This document shows, in pieces, positions 17,498 through 25,140 of a stretch of 43,704 nucleotides of DNA; within the stretch, counting starts at the first letter, position 1; each line of letters starts with the position of its first letter. The translations under genes were made by a program, and so were the position numbers. Location of the stretch: the NCBI GenBank assembly GCA_903838995.1, contig CAIMAP010000139.1:1-43704 (forward strand), given 5' to 3'. The stretch comes from an uncultured bacterium (GTDB lineage Bacteria > Bacteroidota > Bacteroidia > Sphingobacteriales > Sphingobacteriaceae). The notes below the pieces were generated by a model that saw nothing but the letters and a program-made list of their open reading frames with translations, ran no database searches and was not told the DNA's origin.

Positions 17498-18559
17498 ATG
17501 GCTTTCTATTTTATTTCTATCGTTTTATTAGGCTTTATTGCAGTTTATGCATTAATGGCTGTTTGGGCCGAACGCAAGATTTCTGCATGGATTCAAGATA
17601 GGGTAGGGCCAGTTGTGACTGGTAAATACGGTTTATTGCAAACATTTGCCGACATTTTTAAAATGTTGCAAAAGGAAGATATTACCCCAACATTAGCCGA
17701 TAAAAAACTATTTCTTGCAGCGCCCATACTTGTATTTACAGCCGTATTTATGGGTTTTGCTACTATCCCATTTTCGCCAACTTATATCAGCTCTTCCATC
17801 AATATTGGGATATTTTATTTATTAGCGATTGTTTCAATTGAAGTACTTGGCATATTAATGGCGGGTTGGGCTTCTAATAATAAATATGCATTATTAGGAT
17901 CTATTAGATCCATTGCTCAAATTATCTCTTACGAAATCCCTGCCGCCTTGGCCATACTTGCCGTAATCATGCTCTTTCAAACTTTAAATTTGCAAGAGAT
18001 TTGCATGCAACAAGGAATTTTGAGCAAACAAAAGATCTACTTTTTTGGTTTTTGGGAAGTAAGTAAAATTGGTGGCTTTTTTGCTTGGACTATTTTTCAA
18101 GCACCGCATTTATTCATTGCATTTATTATTTATTTTATTGCATCCTTGGCAGAGTGTAATCGAACACCCTTCGATATACCAGAGGCGGAGTCAGAATTAG
18201 TAGCGGGTTTTCATGTGGAGTATACCGGCTTTAAATTCGGCGCTTTATTTTTAGCAGAATATGCGATGATGTTTTTGGTATCGATGATTGCAGCGGTATT
18301 ATTTTTCGGTGGTTGGAATACACCTTTACCAAATTTAGCTTCGTTTGCATTAGCAGATTATACCACTGGAACTTATTGGGGAATTGTTTGGATATTACTC
18401 AAAGCCCTTAGTTTAGTGCTTTTGCAGGTTTGGATTCGTTGGACTTTTCCGCGTTATCGCATGGATCAATTAATGACATTGTGTTGGAAAGTATTGATAC
18501 CACTTTCATTTGTACTGGTTTTGTTTTCTGGAATTTGGAAATTATTTATACTCAATTGA
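17498..18559 (+). CDS. nuoH: NADH-quinone oxidoreductase subunit H
   Basis: This 353-residue inner-membrane protein is the complex I subunit that forms the quinone chamber together with the peripheral arm. Hallmarks are AERKISAWIQDRVGP in the first cytoplasmic loop, GLLQTFADIFKMLQKED, ISYEIPAAL, and the acidic loop NRTPFDIPEAESELVAGFHVEY. The Glu-rich residues of the E-channel are all present. About eight transmembrane helices are visible. Length is slightly above the E. coli protein. It is the first gene of the nuo cluster here; nuoA-G are not upstream, which instead holds skp. The 3' end overlaps the likely nuoI start by four bases. Confidence 0.96.
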   Translation: MAFYFISIVLLGFIAVYALMAVWAERKISAWIQDRVGPVVTGKYGLLQTFADIFKMLQKEDITPTLADKKLFLAAPILVFTAVFMGFATIPFSPTYISSSINIGIFYLLAIVSIEVLGILMAGWASNNKYALLGSIRSIAQIISYEIPAALAILAVIMLFQTLNLQEICMQQGILSKQKIYFFGFWEVSKIGGFFAWTIFQAPHLFIAFIIYFIASLAECNRTPFDIPEAESELVAGFHVEYTGFKFGALFLAEYAMMFLVSMIAAVLFFGGWNTPLPNLASFALADYTTGTYWGIVWILLKALSLVLLQVWIRWTFPRYRMDQLMTLCWKVLIPLSFVLVLFSGIWKLFILN

Positions 18560-19158
18560 GGAAGAAAAAAAATACATATCAATTAATTAAAGGTTTGTTT
18601 AAAGGATTAGCCATTACGCTAAAACATTTTCTCAAGCCTAAAAACCGTGTCGACAAAGGAATTCAATCGGTTGATTATTTTAGTCAAAGAACTGGAAGTT
18701 CCACGCTCCGGTATCCTGCCGATCAAATTCCCGTACCCGAAGTAGGGCGCTATCAATTGGCTATAGAAATGGACGATTGTATTGTATGTGATTTATGTGC
18801 AAAAATTTGCCCAGTAGATTGTATCGATATAGAAGCTATTAAAGCAACAGAAGATATCGGTAAAACATCTGATGGCACTACGAAGCGCTTACATGCAGCC
18901 AAGTTTAGCATCGATATGGGTAAGTGTATGTTTTGTGGATTATGCACAGTTGTATGTCCCACAGAATGTTTGGTCATGACCAACGAATACGATAGAAGTT
19001 TTACTGACCCTCAAGAATTAAATTATGTTTTTGCGGAAATGCCGGAAGCAGAAGCGGCACAAAAACGCGAATTAGCGGCAGCAGCAGAACAAGCTAAAAA
19101 AGAAGCTAAAGCCGCTGCCTTAGCAAATTCTGCAATAAATAAGGAGGGGCAAATATGA
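18556..19158 (+). CDS. nuoI: NADH-quinone oxidoreductase subunit I (2 x 4Fe-4S)
   Basis: This roughly 200-residue peripheral-arm subunit carries two 4Fe-4S clusters that pass electrons toward the N2 cluster. Cys75-x2-Cys78-x2-Cys81-x3-Cys85 and Cys124-x2-Cys127-x2-Cys130-x3-Cys134 are complete. The ORF track starts at 18430, but its first 42 residues are an out-of-frame reading of nuoH. I choose the TTG at 18556, which overlaps the nuoH stop as TTGA and gives a normal N-terminus (MRKKKNTYQLIKGLFKGL). The C-terminal ~35 residues are Ala/Lys/Glu-rich and look like an added helical tail. The nuoJ ATG overlaps its stop. Confidence 0.92.
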   Translation: MRKKKNTYQLIKGLFKGLAITLKHFLKPKNRVDKGIQSVDYFSQRTGSSTLRYPADQIPVPEVGRYQLAIEMDDCIVCDLCAKICPVDCIDIEAIKATEDIGKTSDGTTKRLHAAKFSIDMGKCMFCGLCTVVCPTECLVMTNEYDRSFTDPQELNYVFAEMPEAEAAQKRELAAAAEQAKKEAKAAALANSAINKEGQI

Positions 19159-19655
19159 TTAAGCTCGTATTTTATCTTTTTGCTTTTTTGGCCATTGCTG
19201 CTGCATTGTATGCGGTAAGCACTAAGCAAATTATACGATCGGTATTTGCCATGTTTGCTTGTTTTTTTGCCATCTCTGGTTTGTTGGTTTTTGCGCAATC
19301 CGATTTTATCGCTATTGCTCATTTAATGATTTATGTTGGCGGAATATTAGTGGTGATGGTTTTTGGAATTATGTTATCACAGAAAGCAAGTTTGTCTAAT
19401 GTAGTGCTGCAAAAGAAAAGTATTTCACTACATCAATATTTAGCATTACTGGCCTGTATTGCGCTATTCGTAATTTTAATGTATTTCTTTAATCTGTATG
19501 CGCCAAACACGCCAATACATTATGTTGGAAGCGATATTCAAATATTAGGAATTGCATTGTTAACAAAATATTTATTGCCATTTGAATTAGTGTCTTTGCT
19601 ACTATTGGCTGCATTTATATTTACTGCAATGGTGACTAGAAAAAATAAAATTTAA
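19155..19655 (+). CDS. nuoJ: NADH-quinone oxidoreductase subunit J
   Basis: This 166-residue hydrophobic protein with about five transmembrane helices sits between NuoH and the antiporter-like subunits. The conserved third helix is recognisable as HLMIYVGGILVVMVFGIML, with the YVGGI motif that forms the pi-bulge region. It lacks cofactors. It starts with ATG overlapping the nuoI stop (ATGA) and ends five bases before nuoK. Sequence conservation in this family is low, so the call leans partly on gene order. Confidence 0.92.
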   Translation: MIKLVFYLFAFLAIAAALYAVSTKQIIRSVFAMFACFFAISGLLVFAQSDFIAIAHLMIYVGGILVVMVFGIMLSQKASLSNVVLQKKSISLHQYLALLACIALFVILMYFFNLYAPNTPIHYVGSDIQILGIALLTKYLLPFELVSLLLLAAFIFTAMVTRKNKI

Positions 19656-19660
19656 TAAAA

Positions 19661-19975
19661 ATGGATATCAATATCAGTCATTTTTTATTTATATCTGCTG
19701 CTTTATTTGCCATCGGTTTTTATGCTGCCATTCGCCGTCGTAATATTATTTTGGTTTTAATAGGAATAGAATTAATGGTCAATGCAGCGGTAATAAACCT
19801 AGTGGCATTTGCTAATGTGAATACCAAAGCAAATGCAGCAGACGGAAAACTAATGGCTTTATTTGCCATTGTGTTATCGGCTGCAGCCATTGCGCTTGCG
19901 CTGGCTATTGTAGTTAAAGTGCATCAATATTTTAATACCATCAACCCAGATCAAATAGAAGAATTTAAAAATTAA
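19661..19975 (+). CDS. nuoK: NADH-quinone oxidoreductase subunit K, variant lacking second conserved Glu
   Basis: This 104-residue, three-helix membrane subunit has a normal length. Helix 2 retains the essential Glu37 in LIGIELMVNA (E. coli Glu36). An ungapped comparison of the helix 3 region with the E. coli protein from memory (GQVM...AAAEASIGLAL) places the usual second glutamate (E. coli Glu72) at Ala76 here (VLSAAAIALAL). Substitution of that Glu in E. coli lowers activity only partly, so the enzyme may still pump. The reading frame and neighbours are intact, and its stop codon overlaps the nuoL ATG by one base. Confidence 0.94.
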   Translation: MDINISHFLFISAALFAIGFYAAIRRRNIILVLIGIELMVNAAVINLVAFANVNTKANAADGKLMALFAIVLSAAAIALALAIVVKVHQYFNTINPDQIEEFKN

Positions 19976-21882
19976 TGAATCAAGCCATAACATATCAAGT
20001 GGATTCGCTACTGCAGGTGCTAGATTTTTCTGCCATCGGATTCCTCTTGCCTTTGTTATTTTTTATACTTTTTTCTTTTGCTCGTTTTTCAGAAAAAATA
20101 ATTTATTGGGCTGCAATTGTTGCTATACTTGCATCTTATGGCTCTTTATTTTATTTTTTAAAACCCTTAGTCCATTCGCATCAATATTATATACTCGATT
20201 GGTTTAGCATTGCGCAAAGCAAATTTCAAATCACCTTATTAATAGACGAAACTTGTTTTTGGGTCTTGTCGATGATTCATTTGGTTACCCTTATGGTGAT
20301 TATATTTTCGGGTTATTACATGAAAGCTGAATTGCGTTTCGAAAAATATTTTGCATATATATTATTTTTCTTTACCGCCATGTTTGGCCTAGTGCTGTCA
20401 AATAATTTATTTTTGACTTATATTTTTTGGGAATTAGTGGGATTTGCCTCTTATGCTTTAATTGGTTTTTGGCGAACCAAAGAATCAGCAATTTTGGCAA
20501 ATAAAAAAGCATTTATCATCAATAGAATTGGCGATTTAGGTTTTTTAGCAGCGATTTGTATTTTATTCAATCAGTTTCAAACGCTCAACATACATAGCAT
20601 AGAGGTGATGCTGCAAACTTCTCCAAAAGATTTACCCGCTTTGTATTTCGCCAGTTTTGCCATTATAATAGCGGTGATTGCTAAATCTGCACAGTTTCCT
20701 TTACATGTTTGGTTGCCAGATGCAATGGAAGGCCCTACACCTGTTTCGGCGCTCATACATGCTGCTACCATGGTTATTGCGGGTGTTTACCTCTTATTAA
20801 GAATTACTTTCTTTTTTCCGCCAGAAGCTTTATTATTTCTAAAATACATTGCTATTATCAGTATGGTCATGGCTTCCCTATTTGCAATTGCACAACAGGA
20901 TATCAAAAAAATATTAGCTTACTCTACCATTTCGCAAATAGGATTTATGCTTTTTGCAATTAGTATAGGCAATCAATCGCTCGCTTTATTTCATTTATTA
21001 ACGCATGCTTTTTTCAAAGCGGCCTTATTTTTAACAGCGGGTGTTTTTATTCACGAAAAAAAATCACAAGATATACGAAACTTAAGTGGTGTTGCGCAGC
21101 AACAGCCCATTGCATTTATTGCTTTTAGTATTGCGGCCGCTGCCTTAATCGGCTTGCCATTTACGGCTGCATATTTTTCTAAAGAAGCCATTTTGTTTGC
21201 GGCTATTCAACAACATGGATTAGATGTGTTTAATACATTACTACTTTTTTCTGTGTTATTAACCAGCATTTACATTGCAAGAATTTGGTTTTATTTGTTT
21301 GCAAAAAACAATTCAAGTAATACGCCACGTACAAAATCTGTAGCAATGAATTTGCCAATAATCGTATTGGATATGTTCTCTTTATTTATAGCTTTTTCTG
21401 CTAGTCCATTTCATTTGCAAGCATTTTGGTTTACAATAGTCACCGAAACCATAAATCCAATCTTTAGTATAAGTATTGTATTTTTGAGTGTCCTAGGCAT
21501 TTTAGCTGTCAAATTTATTCCAGCAATTTTATTGATGGATGAAAAAAATACAATGGTATATTTCCTTAAAAACGGTGCTTTTATAGATCGTTTTTATGAA
21601 TTTCTATTTGTAAAACCAATACAACAAATAGCTACCTTGCTTAAATGGTTAGACAAGCATGTGGTAGATGCGCTAGTGAACGGAATTGCCAAATTAGCCA
21701 TTGTGATTGCCAATTGCTCCGACTGGTTTGATCGAAATATAATTGATGGATTGGTTAACCTGATTGCGCTCATCGCCAAACGATTTGGAGACATTATTCG
21801 CATTGCACAAACAGGTAGAGTGCAAACTTATTTTTTATTGGCATTGATGTTGATGGCAATGGTGGCATGGTTTATTTATTAA
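19975..21882 (+). CDS. nuoL: NADH-quinone oxidoreductase subunit L
   Basis: This 635-residue antiporter-like subunit is at the far end of the complex I membrane arm. Key residues are present: Glu in FWELVGFASYALIGFW, Lys in AKSAQFPLHVWLPDAMEGP, the PVSALIHAATMVIAGVYL helix, and Lys in AAYFSKEAIL. After the 14-helix core, the C-terminal region (about residues 520-610) forms the long amphipathic helix running along the arm, and a final membrane helix anchors it (LLALMLMAMVAWFIY). Length matches the family. Confidence 0.96.
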   Translation: MNQAITYQVDSLLQVLDFSAIGFLLPLLFFILFSFARFSEKIIYWAAIVAILASYGSLFYFLKPLVHSHQYYILDWFSIAQSKFQITLLIDETCFWVLSMIHLVTLMVIIFSGYYMKAELRFEKYFAYILFFFTAMFGLVLSNNLFLTYIFWELVGFASYALIGFWRTKESAILANKKAFIINRIGDLGFLAAICILFNQFQTLNIHSIEVMLQTSPKDLPALYFASFAIIIAVIAKSAQFPLHVWLPDAMEGPTPVSALIHAATMVIAGVYLLLRITFFFPPEALLFLKYIAIISMVMASLFAIAQQDIKKILAYSTISQIGFMLFAISIGNQSLALFHLLTHAFFKAALFLTAGVFIHEKKSQDIRNLSGVAQQQPIAFIAFSIAAAALIGLPFTAAYFSKEAILFAAIQQHGLDVFNTLLLFSVLLTSIYIARIWFYLFAKNNSSNTPRTKSVAMNLPIIVLDMFSLFIAFSASPFHLQAFWFTIVTETINPIFSISIVFLSVLGILAVKFIPAILLMDEKNTMVYFLKNGAFIDRFYEFLFVKPIQQIATLLKWLDKHVVDALVNGIAKLAIVIANCSDWFDRNIIDGLVNLIALIAKRFGDIIRIAQTGRVQTYFLLALMLMAMVAWFIY

Positions 21883-21899
21883 CTTATTAAAGATTTAAA

Positions 21900-23528
21900 A
21901 TGAATAATTGGTTGTCTATTTTAATTTTCTTACCGATTGCAGCTGCATTAATTTTGTTGCTATTACCTAAGCGTGCATCAAATGTATTTAGGCCGGTAAC
22001 CATTGTTATTAGTCTTTTACAGACACTCATTGCAACTTATTTATATAGCCAATACTTAAAAAATCCACAAGGTTATCATTTTGTAGAACGTGCAGATTGG
22101 ATTAATTTAAATTTGGGAACTTTTGGACGTTTAAATATTGATTATTTCTTAGCCGTTGATGGATTAAGTATTGGATTGCTATTGTTGTCGGCATTTGTCA
22201 TGTTTATTGCGGCTATTGCTTCTAACGAAATTAAGAAAGATCCTAAAGCATATTATACCTTGTTTTTATTATTGAGTGCGGCTATTATGGGCGTATTTTG
22301 CGCACTCGATTTTTTCTTGTTTTATGTGTTTTATGAATTGATGTTATTGCCAATGTATTTCTTAATTGGCATGTGGGGTGGTCCAAACAGAGAATACGCT
22401 TCTATCAAATTTTTCTTGTACACTTTATTTGGATCTATATTTATGTTATTAGTAATGATCGGACTTTACTTTTCGGTCATCGATCCAGTAACAGGCGAAC
22501 ATACTTTTAATATGCTGTATATGATGGATGCAGCAAACTATACGAAAGACAGTTATTTCTCTATTTTCTCTACTGATGCATTATTATTTCATTATCCCGT
22601 AAGGTTCTTAGGCTTTATTGTTTTATTTATTGCATTTGCGATTAAAATACCTACTATACCCTTACATACTTGGTTACCCGATGCCCATGTGGAGGCGCCA
22701 ACACCTGTATCTATTATACTTGCAGGGGTGCTCTTAAAAATTGGTGGATATGGAATTATCAGAATTTGCTACGGAATTTTTCCAGAAGCAGCTATTTATT
22801 TTTCTTATTGGATAGGATTAATTGGCGTGGTCTCTATTTTATATGGCGCATTTATAGCATTGGCATCTACGGATTTAAAACGCATGATTGCTTATTCCTC
22901 TATTTCACATATGGGATTTGTTATTTTAGGAATTGCTTCGCTTACTTCGGAAGGAGTGAACGGTGCTATTTTTCAAATGATTAGTCACGGGGTACTTTCT
23001 ACGATGCTATTTTATTTAGTAGGCGTTATTTATCTAAGGGTTCAAGACCGCGAAATTGCGGCGTTCAGAGGACTGGCACAACCTATGCCTCGTTATACTT
23101 TATTTGTAGTAATTGCATTTTTTGCTTCTTTAGGATTGCCTGGCTTGTCTGGTTTTATTGGCGAAGCATTTACCCTTATCGGTGCATTTAAATCGGCTTC
23201 TGTCAATGCCTTATTGCCAAGAGGCTTTGCCATTTTAGCTTCGGTTGGCATTTTAATTGGTGCGGCTTATTTCTTATGGACTTTACAACGCATGTTTTTT
23301 GGAGCGCCGCGTTTCAAAGGGGCTCAAGAATGGCATTTAAAACTAAAAGATTTAACAGCAACAGAATATCTGGTATTAATCCCCTTAGCCTTGATCACCA
23401 TTTTATTAGGCATTTTCCCTTCTTTATTATTTGATGCCAGTAATAATACTATCAATGCTTGGGTTCACGAAACTTGGATACATGGCATTGCAAATTTAAA
23501 AAGCATGCAATCTTTATTAAAATTTTAA
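21900..23528 (+). CDS. nuoM: NADH-quinone oxidoreductase subunit M
   Basis: This 542-residue antiporter-like subunit belongs to complex I. The conserved Glu in FYELMLLPMYFLIGMWGG and the Lys pair in AIKIPTIPLHTWLPDAHVEAP and LLKIGGYG are intact, as is the C-terminal Glu in GFIGEAFTLIGAF. About 14 transmembrane helices are visible. It lies 17 bases after nuoL and four before nuoN. Length is slightly above the E. coli subunit, with an insertion of about 30 residues after helix 5 (DPVTGEHTFNMLYM...). Confidence 0.96.
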   Translation: MNNWLSILIFLPIAAALILLLLPKRASNVFRPVTIVISLLQTLIATYLYSQYLKNPQGYHFVERADWINLNLGTFGRLNIDYFLAVDGLSIGLLLLSAFVMFIAAIASNEIKKDPKAYYTLFLLLSAAIMGVFCALDFFLFYVFYELMLLPMYFLIGMWGGPNREYASIKFFLYTLFGSIFMLLVMIGLYFSVIDPVTGEHTFNMLYMMDAANYTKDSYFSIFSTDALLFHYPVRFLGFIVLFIAFAIKIPTIPLHTWLPDAHVEAPTPVSIILAGVLLKIGGYGIIRICYGIFPEAAIYFSYWIGLIGVVSILYGAFIALASTDLKRMIAYSSISHMGFVILGIASLTSEGVNGAIFQMISHGVLSTMLFYLVGVIYLRVQDREIAAFRGLAQPMPRYTLFVVIAFFASLGLPGLSGFIGEAFTLIGAFKSASVNALLPRGFAILASVGILIGAAYFLWTLQRMFFGAPRFKGAQEWHLKLKDLTATEYLVLIPLALITILLGIFPSLLFDASNNTINAWVHETWIHGIANLKSMQSLLKF

Positions 23529-23532
23529 GCGG

Positions 23533-25044
23533 ATGGAATTGTATCAAACTTTACAATCTTTAGTGACGAGCAATAATCTGAGTTGGAAATTTTTAATTCC
23601 AGAATATAGTTTATTATTTTTCTTTTTATTGGGTTTGTTTATTGATTTATTTTTCAAAAATAAAAAATGGATAACGGTCTTAATGTTAGTAGGGGTTAGC
23701 TTTTCGGGGTTTTTAACTTTTCAACAAATTTCTGCTAGCATTGAAATCCAACAACTATTTAACGGCATGTTGGTTTTAAGTAATAAAATAATTGTATTCA
23801 AATTATTGATTACATTGGTAGTATGCTTGTTTATTATTTTTGCAAGCACCGATGATCGCATCAAAAAACAAAACACAGCAGAATATTTTTATTTAGCGCC
23901 ACTTTTTTTAATTGCATTAAATATGCTCTGTATGTCTGCGCATATGTTAACCATTTATTTAAGTGTAGAAATGGTTTCGCTATTTTCTTATGGTTATGTT
24001 GCCTTGTCAATAAAAGATAAAAGCAATGCCGAATCTGGCATGAAATATATTTTGTTTGGCTTATTGGCTTCGGCTCTTTTATTGTACGGAATCTCCTTGA
24101 TGTATGGCTTTGCAGGCACCCTTTCTTTGCAAGATCCTCATTTCTTAGCTTGGTTTGCAAAAGCGCCAATGCCGATTATTGCTTTGAGTATTGGTTTAAT
24201 GATGGCTGGATTTTTATTTAAAATAGCTGCTGCGCCATTTCATTTTTATGCACCCGATGTTTATCAAGGAACTTCGTCTACTACATTGGTACTATTAAGT
24301 GTGGCTCCAAAAATTGCAGGTTATGCATTGTTTGCTAATTTTCTGGGATTCTTTTCGTTTAAAATTTTTAATCAAGTTTTATTTTGGCCCATGTATAATT
24401 GGGAAACTTTTTTAAGTGTAATTGCCATCATGACCTTAGTCATTGGTAGTTTTGTGGCTTTGTCTCAAACAAACATTAAACGTTTAATGGCTTATGCAGG
24501 AATTGCACAAACTGGTTTTCTCTTAATGGGTTTGATTGGCTATACCTCCATAGGAGTAATCGCTTTGCTGTTTTATTTATTGGCCTATTTATTAATGAAT
24601 ACGGCGGCATTTATGCTTATCAGTTATTTTGAACAGCAGCACGAAGCATATGAATTAGCAGATTATAAAGGCTTGGTTAGAAAATCTCCATTGGCTTCTA
24701 TTTTATTGGTAGTTGTATTTGCATCCTTCATTGGTTTGCCACCACTTGTTGGCTTTACCGGAAAATTTTTATTGTTTTCGGCGAGTTACCAAGCTTATGT
24801 CGCTTCTGCTAATCCAGCAATTTTAATCACCATCATTACCGCTGCAATCGCATCAATTGTTTCTTTATTTTATTATTTTATTATCATTCGAAACATGTTC
24901 ATGCAAGAAGCCACTTGGGTTAAGGTGAATAAAGAAGAACAAAATATTTTATATTTATTGGTATTGCCTTTGATTTTGGCCATTATTTATTTCGGAATTT
25001 TGCCCTCTAACATAATCAGTTATATCCAAAGCATTATTGCTTAA
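23533..25044 (+). CDS. nuoN: NADH-quinone oxidoreductase subunit N
   Basis: This 503-residue antiporter-like subunit is the one nearest NuoK. The Glu of IYLSVEMVSLFSYGYVAL, the Lys residues of LFKIAAAPFHFYAPDVYQG and VAPKIAGYALF, and the Lys of GFTGKFLLFSASY are kept, so the proton path residues are complete. It ends the nuo operon. The 96 bases after it hold no obvious terminator hairpin but contain the promoter of the purF-like gene. Confidence 0.95.
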   Translation: MELYQTLQSLVTSNNLSWKFLIPEYSLLFFFLLGLFIDLFFKNKKWITVLMLVGVSFSGFLTFQQISASIEIQQLFNGMLVLSNKIIVFKLLITLVVCLFIIFASTDDRIKKQNTAEYFYLAPLFLIALNMLCMSAHMLTIYLSVEMVSLFSYGYVALSIKDKSNAESGMKYILFGLLASALLLYGISLMYGFAGTLSLQDPHFLAWFAKAPMPIIALSIGLMMAGFLFKIAAAPFHFYAPDVYQGTSSTTLVLLSVAPKIAGYALFANFLGFFSFKIFNQVLFWPMYNWETFLSVIAIMTLVIGSFVALSQTNIKRLMAYAGIAQTGFLLMGLIGYTSIGVIALLFYLLAYLLMNTAAFMLISYFEQQHEAYELADYKGLVRKSPLASILLVVVFASFIGLPPLVGFTGKFLLFSASYQAYVASANPAILITIITAAIASIVSLFYYFIIIRNMFMQEATWVKVNKEEQNILYLLVLPLILAIIYFGILPSNIISYIQSIIA

Positions 25045-25094
25045 AATACTTGCTTTAACATAAAATTACAGGTTTTTTTTTCTAAAAAGTCGGC

Positions 25095-25123
25095 TTGAAA
25101 AAAGCGAGAAATGTTTATATTTG
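25095..25123 (+). promoter_or_regulatory. Bacteroidota-type promoter for the purF-like gene
   Basis: TATATTTG at 25116-25123 is an exact TAnnTTTG, with TTG at 25095-25097, 18 bases upstream, as a -33 element. The ATG is 17 bases downstream of the -7 box, so the leader would be about ten bases. Confidence 0.5.
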
Positions 25124-25140
25124 CATCTTAGCTAGCAACG

